From Paguma larvata (Eukaryota; Chordata; Mammalia; Carnivora; Viverridae): a stretch of DNA of 64,000 nt. The translations under genes and the position numbers were made by a program. Shown here one piece after another: positions 22,530-33,850 of the stretch; position 1 is the first letter of the stretch; the number at the start of each line of letters is the position of its first letter. The DNA lies in assembly GCA_030068075.1 (NCBI GenBank), contig CM057839.1:49876960-49940959 (forward strand). Direction: 5' to 3'. The notes beneath the pieces were generated by a model. That model had not been told where the DNA came from, did not search any database, and saw nothing but the letters and a program-made list of their open reading frames with translations.

Positions 22530-22745
22530 AACCAACGCAATAGACTGGAAGTCAGAAGCCCTCACCTCATACATTGAGCTCTGACATTGACCATGAGGAC
22601 ATAGGCACGCATCTTGATTTATTTGTGTGTGTGTAAAATGGGAATAATGATATCCACCTTTTTAGGATGTTTGAAAATTCAATGAGATGATAGATACAGA
22701 AGTTCCCGACCGAGCAGAGTGTAAGTACCTAATAAAGATTTTTTT
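22530..22745 (+). repeat. MIR SINE
   Basis: The core order is present: GACTGGAAGTCAGAAGCCCT, GAGCTCTGACATTGACC, GTGTAAAATGGGAATAATGA, then GTTTGAAAATTCAATGAGATG and TAAGTACCTAATAAAG. Diverged but nearly full length. Confidence 0.75.
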
Positions 22746-22875
22746 TTAATCAGTTGAACAAATGAATAATGGCCAGATTGTGAAGGGTTTTGCTGACTGG
22801 GGTTGAAACAGGGGTAAAACCTAAAGGGTTGACCAGATCCCCAAGGAAGAAAAAAGCAAAAAGTAATTTATGTAC

Positions 22876-23412
22876 GTTATGGGTTGAATTGTGTTTCTCC
22901 CCCTGTCGTCCGGCAAAATAAAAAAAGAGATATGCTGAAGTTCTGACCCCAGGACCTCAGAGTGTGACCTTATGTGGAAACAGGGCATTTATAGATTTAA
23001 CCAATTCAAGATGAGGTTGTTAAGGTAGAACCTCCTGCAGTATTACTGGTATCTTTACAAAAAGGGGAAATTTGGATACAGACAGAGCACTGTGTCCAAA
23101 TTTGGAGACAGGTAAATTGGACACACACTGAGAGAGGACAATGGGAAGACACAGGACAATGCCATGTGAAGACAGAGGCAGAGACCATAGTTACGCTGCC
23201 ACAAGCCAAGAAACACCAAAGATGGACAGCTCCATCAGAAGCTGGAAGAGGCTAGGGCCATTTCTCCCCTACACACCTCAGAAGGAGCACAGCATTGCCA
23301 ACTCCTTGGTTTTGGACTGCTAGCTTCCAGAACATTGAAACAACAGATTTGTTATTTTAAGCCACCCAGTTCTGGTGCTTTGTTAAGGCAGTCCTAAGAA
23401 ACTAACATAACA
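22876..23412 (+). repeat. ERVL-MaLR LTR (MLT1 type)
   Basis: TATGGGTTGAATTGTGTTTC, CAGAGTGTGACCTTATGTGG, GGACAATGCCATGTGAAGAC, AAGCCAAGAAACACCAAAG, CCAGAAGCTGGAAGAGG-like text, TTTTAAGCCACCCAGTTC and a terminal CCTAAGAAACTAACATAACA follow the MaLR LTR order. No internal region is attached. The 60- to 68-codon open frames inside are chance. Confidence 0.8.
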
Positions 23413-23984
23413 TCTAAGCACAGAAAAATATCAAGAGAGAGGGAGAAACCCACACTGTGTGCCCAAATCTGCCGTCTCAACATGGCCTTGCAATTCTGCA
23501 CATCGTCACTACCCAGGATTGTCTTGACTGCCAACAACCTGTGTGTCTGCAGGATGACAGCTGGCAAGGGTAGAGGGAGAAGGTGACATGGTAAAGGCAA
23601 GTCCTGGGCAGGCCAGAGGCTGGGGCTGGAGAATGTGATTTCCTACAAGGGGAAAAAAGCCCTTCTATTTGTCCAACTGACAAAGAAACGGCAACACAGA
23701 TGAACGAGAAACAAAAGAAATGGAGAATATGGTGCCGTTTGTGTCCTTTGTCAAAATCATCGCATTCACATTATTCTGGCAGAAAACTCAAAATAGAAAC
23801 TTTTGTCATGTTTACTTACCAAGTTACTAATGAGGCACAGAGAGAATTAGGAAATCAGGCAACATAGAGAAACATTTATAACAGACAGAAATTTGAAAAC
23901 TCAGTAAGGAAGAAGTTCAATGTGTATGGTATTTGAGAACGGGTTTACCCATCTGGAGGAAAGGGGGAAGGGAGGTTGGTGCCA
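23413..23984. other. Unique non-coding stretch
   Basis: No repeat family or gene was recognised. Confidence 0.4.
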
Positions 23985-24160
23985 GGCCCTTGCTAAGCGT
24001 GGACACAGGTACCTCATTTTGTCTCTCAATGGCTCCATTTTACGAGCAGTGAAACAGGCTCAGACAGATTAAGAAATGTGCCCAAGCTGGTGAGATTCAG
24101 GGCTGGGATTTATACCCCAATATGCCTGACCCCCAAGGCAGCCCCTGTTCCCCTCACCAT
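23985..24160 (-). repeat. MIR SINE (antisense)
   Basis: CTCCATTTTACGAGCAGTGA, AACAGGCTCAGACAGATTAAG, TGCCCAAGCTGGTGAGATTC and GGGCTGGGATTTATACCCC match the reverse-complemented MIR (cattttacagatgaggaaactgaggc ... gagctgggattcgaaccc). Confidence 0.8.
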
Positions 24161-24346
24161 GTGGACCTATAAGGATATCAGAATGAAATTTCTCAGGAAC
24201 CTGCAAATCCAGTGACAGAGATGGCCTGAGGTAGTGTCAAAAGACTCTATAACAGCATCACCTAGCAGCCTATCCACTCAGCCTGGAGCCCAGCTTGGCC
24301 ATGCGCTCAGCTCCCCTGCCTCCCGTCAAAGTCAAATGGCTGTTTG

Positions 24347-24347
<1 letters not shown>

Positions 24348-24398
<51 letters not shown>
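24348..24398. repeat. (TG)n microsatellite
   Basis: About 25 uninterrupted TG units. The VCVC- and HTHT-rich open frames across it come from the repeat. Confidence 0.97.
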
Positions 24399-24400
<2 letters not shown>

Positions 24401-25529
24401 CCTTGAGGATGTGCCAGCTCTCCACTGGGCCAGTGAGCAGCGGGGTGACTTTTAAGGGCCACCCGTTCCCCTCGGGAATTGTCCCTCTGCAGAGAGATAA
24501 AAGCCTGAGGACCCAGCTCCGCTCCCTGGAGACCTCGAGCCCCACCCCCACCCAGGTGTACGCTCCCTACATCCTGAAGTAGCTCATTACAATCAGGGGC
24601 TGAATAGTAAAACAGAAATTAAATTGACACTTTGAAGCATTAATCTAAGCACAAATTAATATTCATCAACATCTGCTATTTGTTCAGGTGAGTGTTGAGC
24701 TTAAACAAAAAATAGCATTCTTCCTACCCAGAGACGGTGTGTACCAGAGGAAACGGAGCCCGTGTTCAGGCCCTCTGCGCATGCGGCCAGCAGCTGGCTC
24801 CCTGCAGAGACACCACCAGGGACAGTCCTGCCAGAGGGACCAGGAATACTTTTCAATAAATCATTTTTATTTGGACACTTTTCTGCTTCCAGACTTGCAA
24901 GACATCACTATTCCTTCTCAAGAAGGAAGGAATAAGGGAGTTGGGTGATGTCTATTCCGTCTCAGTCCTTGGCAACAGGTGCTGTTCCTGTTGTCTGCCA
25001 TTTGATCGTTATCATCAGGGCAGGAGGAATTACTTTGCTGGAAAATTACTAGCTAAATTTCCAAATGCGTGTGGAGAGAAATGTGCAAGGGAGCAAGGTC
25101 GGGTAGGGGAGCTCCCACAGGGGTTGCTATAGCTCCCCATGCACAAAGAATGAAGCAGGTCTACAGGAAACCCTGTGCCGTGACAGCAAAGGAGAGTGCT
25201 CGGCGATGGACACAGGGAGGGTCACCGAGCCCATAACATCTTTAGAACAAGGGAGTATTATTCAGGTGATAACCAAGCTAACAGCTGTTCTCTTCTTGCC
25301 AAAACACCAGACAAACTTCTGAAAGCTTTCCCACGACTACAGGCCAGGGCGGATCTGAGAGATACCGAGAGACAGTCTGTGACCTGGATGACAATGACTC
25401 AAAGCTCGGCATAGTTTTGGAAAAAAATACCTAGTGGGGATTGCATGGGTCTGGGAACTGGTCTATACCTGGGTTAAGTAGTGATGGAGGGTTTTTTCAG
25501 AAGTTTATCTACTGTGAGTGGGCCAGAAC
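24399..25529. other. Unique stretch; AT-rich block at 24575-24700
   Basis: Positions 24575-24700 are AT-rich with several ATTA cores (GAAATTAAATTGACACTTTG, ATTAATATTCATC) and might be a small regulatory element. The remainder is moderately GC-rich with no exon that I can support. Confidence 0.35.
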
Positions 25530-25740
25530 AGGCACTAGTTAAGAACAAGGACGCTAAAGTCAGACTGTGAGGTTAAATTCTAGCTTTGCCACTTAACACC
25601 TGTTTGACCCTGGGCCATTTATTTAGCCTCTCTGTGCCTCGTTTTCCTCGTCTGTGGAATGGGAATGTTGATCAATTAAATGAGTTGAAACATAGAAAGC
25701 AGTTCACACAGTATCTTGCCACCTTAGAAGTATCCTATAA
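25530..25740 (+). repeat. MIR SINE
   Basis: Near full length: AAGGACGCTAAAGTCAGACTG, AAATTCTAGCTTTGCCACTT, TTGACCCTGGGCCATTTATT, CCTCTCTGTGCCTCGTTTTC, CTCGTCTGTGGAATGGGAAT and a following ATTAAATGAGTTGAAACAT. Confidence 0.88.
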
Positions 25741-26159
25741 CTGTAGCTACTCTGATAACCTTAGTCATTGAAACTGTGTATTAGAATATCTCCGGCAATC
25801 CTATTAACAAAGACTGATATTGTGGAAGGTGTAGAGTCCATGAACCAAGGCTGGAACTGGTCAATATATTAAATCGAATCTGTTCATTGGTTGAACTGCT
25901 GAAGCAATTTCCATGTAGTATCTGGACTTCTGACAAGGAATGTATTCAAAGGCAAATCCCTGCAAAGCTAATAAATATAAATGAAAATCTAATATAACAA
26001 CTAAGTATAAAATATAAAAGCTAAATACAGCAGAGATGTTACTTGGGCTACCCGCATGAGAGGACAATAGATGGTGCCCGTGGACACAGCCAGCAGGATC
26101 CACTGCTCCCAGAAAGCGCGCCCAGCCCAGAGCCAGCCAGGACCTGGATGCAGATCTGA
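25741..26159. other. Unique non-coding stretch
   Basis: AT-rich in its first two thirds (about 25900-26030), then more GC-rich. No gene or repeat was recognised. Confidence 0.4.
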
Positions 26160-26621
26160 GGATGGGGAGAGCAATGGAAGCTGAGTCAGAAACAGTCTCT
26201 GCTCTCATGGGGCCAATGTTCTATTTGCGGGAGGGAAGGGGGGAAAGAGACAGACAAATAAGTCAATATATACACACACAAGAATTATATTAAATAGCGA
26301 GCAGAGCAGTGCAGAGAAGCAAAGAGGCAGACATGCAGGAAAGAAGAGATTCCCTGAGCGGTCAGGGAGGCCTCTCTAAGGCGGTAACAAGAAAGCTGAG
26401 ATCTCCATCCTAACGACCAGGGGGAAGGTGGTCCAAAGGGAAGAACACCTAATGCAAAGGCCCAAAGAAGGAGCACACTTGGAAAAATTGAAGGAACAGA
26501 AAGAAAGATGGGGCAGCAAGAGTGAAATGGATGAAAGAAAGTGTAGTGAAATACGAAGTGAGAAAAGTAGGTGGGGGCTGGACACGTAGGGCTCTGTAAA
26601 GCAGTAAATGGGGATAGCTCT

Positions 26622-26868
26622 TTAAATGTATTTATTTTTTTAGAGCAGTTTTGGTTCATAGAATAATTAAGAGGAAGATACAGAGATTTCTCACATGCCC
26701 CCCCAATTGTCAACCTCCCCACCAGAGCGGTGCATTGTTTCAACTGATGAACCTATACTGACACATCATAATCACCCGAAGTCCACTGTTCATGTCAGAC
26801 TTTGCTCCTGGTATTGCACATTTGTGAGTTTAGACAAATGTATAATAGCATCTATCCACCACTGGAGG
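26622..26868 (-). repeat. L1 3'-region fragment inside L2
   Basis: TTTTTTTAGAGCAGTTTTGG, then CACCAGAGCGGTGCATTG and TGATGAACCTATACTGACAC, match the reverse complement of old L1M 3' untranslated sequence. The T-run at its left edge is the poly-A side, giving minus orientation. Confidence 0.8.
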
Positions 26869-26927
26869 TTTTTTAGAAGGGGCGTACCATGATGTGATTT
26901 GTGATTTTAAAAGATCACTCTGGGGCA

Positions 26928-27468
26928 ATGTAGCAGGCAATCGGATTCTGACGTGGCCCCCAACAATCCTACCTTCTGGTTTTCATACCCTTAGTAAATC
27001 CCCTTCCTTTGAATGTGGGCTGGACTTAATGACTTGCTGCTTCTAATAGAACACAGCAAAAGTGATGGGATATCACTTTCATGATTAGATTTCACGAGCC
27101 TGGGACTAGCTAGGTCTCTCACCTCTCTTGCCCTCTCTGTCTCCCTGATAAAGCCAGCTGCCATGATACCAAACACTCTATGGAATGGGCCATGTGGCAA
27201 GGAAATAAGGGATGCCTCTGGCCAACAGTCCTAGAGTAAGTGCGGCCCTTAATCTCACAGCTCCCAGGAACTGGATTTTTGTCACAACCACATGAGGGCA
27301 CTAAGAGGCAGATGCTTCCCAATTGAGTCTGAGACCAACTGCCAGAAGGCCCAGCTACACTGTCCCCAGATCCTAAGCCACAGGGACTGTGAGGTATTAA
27401 ATTGTGAGGTTGTTGTTTTAAGCCACTAAGTTTTGGGGTAATTTATTACACGGTAATAGCTAATACAG
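26928..27468 (+). repeat. MaLR (MLT1-type) LTR inside L2
   Basis: GATTCTGACGTGGCCCCCAAC, GTGGGCTGGACTTAATGACTTG, GCAAAAGTGATGGGATATCAC, GCCAGCTGCCATGATACC, TTTAAGCCACTAAGTTTTGG and GGTAATAGCTAATACAGAC are all in LTR order (each shown in part). Its ends sit exactly where the L2 breaks. Confidence 0.8.
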
Positions 27469-27936
27469 ACTTCATGTTAAAAATGGATTTTAAGGGAACA
27501 AGAATGGACACAGGAAAATGGTCAAGCAGATATTGCAATAGATGAGAAGATGGTAACTTGGATTAGGACAGAGGTAGATGAGATGGAGGGAAAAGGACAG
27601 ATGCTAGGGACACTTTGGGGACTTGCTGTTGTATAGGATGTCATCTTGGGGGCAAAAAGAGGAAGAGTAAAGGAGTTTTTGCTTGAAAAACTAGGTGTAG
27701 GCAAAGATGGAAGAAAAAGAAATAAATTTGAGGGTCAAGGGTCAAGCTTTCTGTCTTAGTCATATTGAGTTTGAGATAATGCTTACTGAAAACTAAGTGG
27801 AGAGATCAAGTAGACACTTAAATAATTAGATTAAAGAGTCTGGAGTTCTGGGAAGAGATCAGGGCTGGAAAGTGGATTTTGAAGTCATTTATCGTTGATG
27901 TTTCAAGTCATGCTACAGGATGAAGACTTTTAGAAA

Positions 27937-28340
27937 GTGTTTTAGTTACCCAGACGCATAACAAGCCACCCAAACTTAGCATAAAAGAACAATTTTATTC
28001 CACTCTCGGGTTCTGTGGGTCAAGAGTTTGGACAGAGTATCGTAGAGAAGGCTTGTCTCTGCTGCCCAATGCCTGGATCCCCAGCTGGGCTTCTGCCTCG
28101 AGTATTACATGTGGGCTCTCCAGATGCCTAGCCTTTCTCACACTGTGACCTCCTCAGTCCTGGAAGCTCAGGATTCCAAACACCAATGTCCCAAGAGAAC
28201 CAAGTGGAAGTTTCCTGGCCTTTTCTGATCCAGCCTCTGGTCAGGAATCATCTCTTCAGCTACATAACAAATGAGTTAATACTTCAACCCAGATTCTAGG
28301 GGAGGAGACATCAGAAGAAAGTTGAAGAATATGTAGACAT
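27937..28340 (-). repeat. MaLR-type LTR (minus strand) inside L2
   Basis: TTAGTTACCCAGACGCATAACAAGCC (in part), ACCCAAACTTAGCATAAAAG, TTCTGTGGGTCAAGAG, GGAAGCTCAGGATTCCAAAC and CCAGATTCTAGGGGAGG follow the reverse complement of the same LTR group as 26928-27468. It was a separate insertion because it lies in the opposite orientation. Confidence 0.75.
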
Positions 28341-28754
28341 GTTTTTAAACCTCCACAAAGAGTTACTATAGAGAAGAGAAGGGAATCCTAAAGGGAGTTC
28401 TGGAACATTCCAACATTTAGAAGTTGAGCAGGGGAGGAAGAACTAGCAAGAGAATGAGATGAAAATCAGTGATGTAGGAAGAATCTTCTGGGCAAGGATG
28501 AGGTCATGAAAGCCAAGAAGGATCTGTTTCCAGAATGTAGGAGTCAACATTGTGCAAAATGCTCCCAAAAACTGAAATAAGATAGAGAGAGAGACAATGG
28601 GCCTTGATGACTGAGAGGTACTGGTGACTAGATAGACGCAGTCCCCATGGGACAGAAGCCAGTGTGGATTGGGTAGAAAAGAGACTGCAAGGAAAGGAAA
28701 GACAGATCAACTATAAGCTGACAGTTGTGCATGCGCTTGTGTAAACGGGTCATT

Positions 28755-29250
28755 TGTGAGACCCTCAGAAATCATCAAACCACAGAACCCTTGATTTGGA
28801 AGGTCATTAAATGCATACACTTGAACGTTTCTGATCTTAGGGAGCTCATGACCTCTCACAGCAGCCCATTTTATCATTGTTAGAAAAGTTATTTCTTTCA
28901 TAAAATGTACTTCTGGCACCCATCTGTCTTTGTCTGCCTGGAGCAGTATACACCCAGTCTAATTCCAAAGTCTCGTGCCACTTCAGGCTCTTTTTTCTGG
29001 ATGAAGCGTACTCAGTGCCCCTAGATTTCCAGATGCTTCCTGGTCTTCATTGCTCTCCTCTGAATGTGCTCAAATTTGTTCCCATCACTCCCACAGTATG
29101 GCATTCAAAACCAAGCTCAACATTCTGCTGCTGTCTGATGATGCTAAGTTCTGCACCAACCATTACCCCTACAGCTGTTTTAGGGTTTTGTCACACTGCT
29201 GTCTCCTACTGTAGAAACTAGGAGCCACCATCTGTCATCCACTTTGAGTC
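28755..29250 (-). repeat. L3/CR1-like LINE relic
   Basis: TTGGAAGGTCATTAAATGCATAC (in part), GGGAGCTCATGACCTCTCAC, GCAGCCCATTTTATCATTG, AGAAAAGTTATTTCTTTCAT and GCATTCAAAACCAAGCTCAAC match the usual order of antisense CR1/L3 3' sequence (ggaactcactacct ... agcccattccattgttag ... gaaagttcttcctt). Very old. Confidence 0.6.
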
Positions 29251-30459
29251 TTAATCACTAACAGTGTTTGATGCAAGGATCTCAATTGATTTTTCTTCCA
29301 TAGCAAAGCTAGATGCTGCCAAGCGCAGGTACTGAAGAAGAAGCCAGAAAAAGGAAGCCTTTCATGCTACCTCATGAACCTTGTTGCTGTGGCTTCTTCT
29401 TTTGCACTAAGATGAAATGCAAAGGAACAGGGAAAGTTTCTTGAGGACACTGTTGACTTGGGTCAGTCCCTAGTAGACCAGCGCCCTCTGGGGGGTGAAA
29501 TGGAGGTTGTGTCCAAGAGGAACCAAGGAAATTGTGGCACTGCTCCAGGATTTGTGACCAATGCCATGATTTAACAGCCTGAACACCTTCGAGAGTTTTT
29601 CCTTCCCTCCTTCCCAGGTATGTAAAACCTATAAGAAATCAAATCAAAGCTTTCTTTTCAAAATCCACTCACAAGGCTTTTGAGCTAGCTTTTTAACACT
29701 TTGTCTTTCTTTTCTTCTGAACCTGTATGAAAGTATTTCTAAGACATTTAAATGAATATTCATATCTCCAGACTATTTTTCTACTTAAAAAAAAAAGGTT
29801 AGGAAAGTTTACATTGCACTAAAGAAACAAAATCCAGGAGAGAGAGATGAGAAATCTTTTGGCTAATTTTAACCACTCCATCAATACAGCATGGATATGT
29901 GAACACACACCCACAGGGTACACCTGCAGGCAGGACTAAGAGAAGGCCCGCTGTGCCACACAACTCCAAAATCACTCTTTAGTTTCTTTACTGGTACCTG
30001 CCAGCATGGGGCATCTGGGTAAAGTTGGTGGCTAAAATGTTCTGAGCAAGTTGGAGCAGGAAAATTCTCATTACCCCCATCATGACTTGCCCTCTCATTC
30101 TTCCTTCCCTGAAGGGCTTGAGACTATTTGGATAGAAAGAAATAAAACATAAAAGCTTGAAATATTCGTTGAGAGTCTTTGTTCCAGCTGCTCTGGTTCA
30201 GGGTCTAATAGAGAAATTTAGGGTTAAAGGAAGATTTAGACCTTTCTGCAAGTCTATCAAACACTCCCCAATTTGGGTAGGCTGAGTGGAGATTGTACAC
30301 TGAATAAACCATGAATTTTTATAACGTTGTGTCTTAGCACACTCAATATAAACAGAGTAATTATCATGAGCTCTGTGATGCCACTCCATCATCATGGTAC
30401 AGAGAAAGGATCCATGTTTTGAAAACAGACAGGGGGAAACTAAACCAGAATTTTCCACA
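29251..30459. other. Unique stretch
   Basis: No repeat family was recognised except an A-run at about 29788-29797. A CTCF-like motif at 29480 has its own entry. No exon is supported. Confidence 0.4.
29480..29494 (-). promoter_or_regulatory. CTCF-like motif
   Basis: The plus strand reads AGCGCCCTCTGGGGG. The recalled CTCF consensus in this orientation is AGCGCCCCCTGCTGG, which matches at 12 of 15 positions. Motif match alone does not show occupancy. Confidence 0.35.
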
Positions 30460-30620
30460 TTGTAGATTTGGAACTTTGGTCAAATTCCATAGACCATTTG
30501 AGCCTCAGTTTCTATAGACTTAAAATGGAAATTAAAGTGTCTTCTTGTGGGTATATTCCTGAGAATCAAAGAGCAGTAAGTTCACAGGGCTTCACATTTA
30601 ACAGGTGTTGCATAAACTTT
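30460..30620 (+). repeat. MIR SINE fragment
   Basis: GACCATTTGAGCCTCAGTTTC, then CTATAGACTTAAAATGGAAAT and a GGGCTTCACATTTAACAGGTG tail block follow the MIR order. Diverged. Confidence 0.65.
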
Positions 30621-30639
30621 AGTTCCTTTGCATTCCTCT

Positions 30640-31300
30640 TCTTTTAATCCATCCTGCTTGGGAATTAATCCACCCAAACCTTGCTTTTGATCACATCACT
30701 CCCTCACTGCAACCTGTAGTCACCTCCCAGCGTACAAAGAATAAAACATAGAACTTTGCGTCACCCATCTCACCCTAACTTACCTTGCAAGCCATATCCT
30801 TCCAACAGCCAGAAAAGAACGCTAAGTTCCAAAGACTGCATGACTTCATTGCCCCTTTTCTCTCCTATCTTGCCCATCTCTGTGCCCTGGTTTGTTTGTG
30901 GCTTTGCCTCCTCTGTGAACACTACCTTCACCTATCCCTGCCAATTTAAAAGACTGCAAATCCATTAAGAACTAGCTCAAATACCTCTGCTCCCTGAAGG
31001 CCTCAAGATGGGATCACACATTCCTTCCTAAGTCATGCTCAAGGACTAACTGTATTTCTCATAAACTACTTGACAGATACAATCTCTTGTTATTGTTTTT
31101 CACTTACGTATCAGAGGCATGTGTCATACGATGTGATTACTATTTGTCAATGTGTTTATTTTCCCTACTGGACTATGAACTCCTTTGGGGACAGAGACTA
31201 CATCTTCAACTATTGTCTTTCTGTCTCTAGCATCTGACATACTGCCAGATACCAGGTGCTCCATAAATGATTAGTAAAATGAATAAATGAATAACTTCTC
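30640..31300 (+). repeat. L2 LINE 3' region and terminus
   Basis: Collinear L2 blocks: GATCACATCACTCCCTCACTG, CTCCCAGCGTACAAAGAATAAAAC, TAGCTCAAATACCTCTGCTCC, then GGACTATGAACTCCTTTGGGG and the terminus TACCAGGTGCTCCATAAATG, ending in ATGAATAAATGAAT (each shown in part). One of the more complete 3' ends here. Confidence 0.82.
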
Positions 31301-31639
31301 ATTGTCACTAAATTATGTCTTAGAAAGTAATAAAGTGTGTCATATTTTTATGTCTCTTACTAGGATTTGTGTGGTTCCTTGCAATCATGAATTATGAATA
31401 TCAACAGTATCTGATGATGATGAATAAGTGGCTCCCCAAAATAGGAGTCCTGGGAGGGAACTGAGTAGTATAAGCCATGGAGATCAGTAACTCAAAGCTC
31501 TGAAGCCACCCATTTTCATCTCACACTTAAGCTTCTTTCATATGAATTTTTTTCAGTTGGAGGAAATGTGTACTTTGCCCAAAGATGGCACAGTAAGGGT
31601 CATTTAATGCCACTATCCATGCAAAACCCATGGATCACC

Positions 31640-31920
31640 AAAAATAATAATAAAAACGTTAGGAAAATAAACCTTTCCTTTCTTTAATGAAATCAGGAAA
31701 TGGTAATAAGACCTTAAAACATGCCTTCTGAATAGGGGCATCTCATCTCAAGGAAGTGCTTAGGATGATGTTTGCAGTGATCTTAACAATGGTTATTTCT
31801 GTGTAGTGGGATTTGGAATGACTTTTTTCCTTCATTGTATCTTTCTTTGTTGCTTGATTACTTTATGGTCAATGGAGTTCTTTTTGAAAATATATATAAT
31901 ATTTAAAAGAAAATATGTGG
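31640..31920 (+). repeat. Old L1/HAL1-type 3' end
   Basis: ACAATGGTTATTTCTGTGTAG, GGGATTTGGAATGAC, then a T/C-rich block TTTTTTCCTTCATTGTATC, match the 3' untranslated text of old L1 (acaatggttatctctgggtggtgggatt ... ttttctt). The end is AT-rich. Confidence 0.6.
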
Positions 31921-32336
31921 CATCTCTAATTTTTAAAAAGTAATATATGCCACTTCTTATCTCTGCTCTTCAATGCTTTCTACCTACTGAATTTCAACCT
32001 CAGTGACCTTAAAAAGTAAACACTAAGCTGTTTTGAACCTACAAGAAACCATTAGGAAAACCATTCTACCTTTCCAAATTCCCTATCCCTCTGGGGCTGA
32101 TTCTTAGGGAGGTTGCATAAGCCAGAGAACTGTCTTTGGTTTTCACCCTCTGGAGAAAGGCCTTGCACATAATGTTAAAGGAGTCGTTAATACTCTTCCC
32201 ACACTAAAGCAACATCATTCACAATATGAATAATTGTGGTAAATAAAAAAGTCATACTGTTGTGCAGAACCACCCTCACCAAAATAAAAATGATGCCAAA
32301 AGGAAAATGGAAATTATTTTCTGCCTAATTTTTACC
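31921..32336. other. Unique AT-rich stretch
   Basis: No gene or clear repeat beyond the end of the L1-type fragment. Confidence 0.4.
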
Positions 32337-32337
32337 C

Positions 32338-32577
32338 ACTCTGAAGTTTTTTTTTTTTTTAATGTTTATTTATTTTTGAGAGACATAGAGGCACAGCGTG
32401 AACAGGGGAAGGGCAGAGAGAGAGGGAGACACAGAATCAGAAGCAGGCTCCAGGCTCTGAGCCATCAGCACAGAGTCCGACGCGGGGCTCGAACTCACAG
32501 ACCACGAGATCATGACCTGAGCTGAAGTCGGCCGCCCAACCGACTGAGCCATCCAGGCGCCCCAACTCTGAAGTTTT
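32338..32577 (-). mobile_element. SINEC, minus strand, little-diverged copy
   Basis: The body is 32351-32564. A perfect 13-bp target duplication, ACTCTGAAGTTTT, is at 32338-32350 and 32565-32577. Many CpGs survive (GGCGCC, GGCCGAC and CGACGCGGGGCTCGA on the plus strand), which suggests a fairly young insertion. Subfamily markers match the copy at 776. Confidence 0.97.
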
Positions 32578-33209
32578 CTAAACCAATCTGACCTTCTATA
32601 TCAGTCTCAAAATGACTACATGGTGAGGCCCACAGTCATTATTATAAGTACACTGAATTCATATGTTCTGGCAGCTAATACCTCGGCCTACATATGGAGA
32701 CCATTTGGGGAGTTAAGGGTAGGGAAAAGTCAGACAGGCTCGAAATGAGCCTTCAGCAAGAAAATGTTCAGAAGCAGCAGGTAAAAACCAAAATCTGCAG
32801 AGTTGAGAATATATGAACACATATGCAGAAAAATTCTGGAAGTCGGAACCATATAATCAATAAAAAGGTAAGTCAGAACAGATGAACTGGCCAATTCAAG
32901 AGACAGGAGTAAGAGACTAAATCTAGAAGAGATGAGTCAGGGCAAATAAGACTAGGTCTCTGGCATCCAGAAATGGGTTGAAGTCAGAGGGACCACAGCA
33001 GAAACAGAAGGACCAAGATGTGCGTACTTCTGGGCCTAAATGCAGTTCTCTGGATGGCTGATTACTGCTTCAGGGGTCTTCAGCTGGTTTCGTACAAGTA
33101 TCACCTCCTTAATAAGCACTCTATGATTTACCAGACTGATTTAGGAGCCCCACAGGACTACTATAATATCCTGGGTGTAACTACCACAGCACTGACCACA
33201 TTACACTAA
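32578..33209. other. Unique non-coding stretch
   Basis: No recognised repeat or exon. A 63-codon frame at 33018 has no support. Confidence 0.4.
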
Positions 33210-33350
33210 AGTTGATTCAGTTGCCAGTCCCCACTAAGAGATTGCAAATCCCCCAAGAGTACATAGCATATCTTATTTGACATTGTATCTACAGCATGTA
33301 GAATGGTACTTCACATAAGTTTCAAAAAATGCTAGAGGAATGAATGTGTT
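33210..33350 (+). repeat. L2 LINE 3' fragment
   Basis: AGAGATTGCAAATCCCCCAAG, TTGACATTGTATCTACAGCATG, then GAATGGTACTTCACATAAG resemble the L2 3' untranslated order. Diverged. Confidence 0.45.
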
Positions 33351-33489
33351 TCTGTATCTAGGATTTAAAGGCAGGAATCATGGCTACTGACAAATAGGAG
33401 TCAATATCCTAAAAGAAACCCATAATAGTACATCATTTCTCCTGTCACCAAAAGCCTCAACTTTTTAGCATGTTTTACATCACTAAATG

Positions 33490-33850
33490 CTTTTAGCCAC
33501 CAGTAACAGAAATCTCAATTTAAAATGGCTAGAACAATAAGTAAAACTTATCTCATATAACAAAATGTCCTAAGGGAAAGTGACTTGAAGGCCGGAGGCA
33601 CTTCCTGTCTTTCTGACCTAACATCCTCAGCAGGTCATCTTACCTTCAAGGCAGCTATCCTCATGCTCACAAGATGGCTGCCAAACATGCAGACATGACA
33701 ACTTCCAGCAGGAGAACAGGGCTTCTCTTCCTACAGAGCTCTCAACAGACACACATCTCACAACTCTTAGGCCAGCTTTTGTCTCAGTTCAAATGTTAAA
33801 CAAGCCACCGACAAGAGAAATGAGATCACTGTGATTAGCTCAAAGAAGCT
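33490..33850 (-). repeat. LTR fragment (MaLR-like), minus strand
   Basis: CCACCAGTAACAGAAATCTCAATTT (in part), TTATCTCATATAACAAAATG, then GACTTGAAGGCCGGAGGCAC, TGAGATCACTGTGATTAGCTC and GGGGGAGGATGGATCACCTG match the reverse complement of an old LTR that ends in gttgagtttctgttact. Its relative on the plus strand is at 44430-44725. The exact family is not assigned. Confidence 0.5.

Larger units (their letters stand above)
26160..28700 (-). repeat. Long L2 LINE (minus strand) with three nested insertions
   Basis: L2 text is present in four pieces: 26160-26621 (CTGCTCTCATGGGGCC, GGTCAGGGAGGCCTCTC, ATGCAAAGGCCCAAAGAAGG), 26869-26927 (AAAGATCACTCTGGGGC), 27470-27935 (TAACTTGGATTAGGACAG, AGTTTGAGATAATGC, AAGAGATCAGGGCTGG) and 28350-28700 (CATTCCAACATTTAGAAG). 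All match the reverse complement of one L2 in order. L1 (26622-26868) and two LTRs (26928-27468, 27937-28340) interrupt it. Confidence 0.8.

Noticed and set aside
26285..26743. 152-codon minus-strand open frame
   Set aside because: Sits on the L2/L1 junction; frame extends from L2 into antisense L1 and has no coding signature.
29297..29330. Mini-exon flanked by a splice-like TTTTTCTTCCATAG and CAGGTACTG
   Set aside because: About 25 bp between acceptor-like and donor-like text; such pairs are common by chance and no neighbouring exon supports it.
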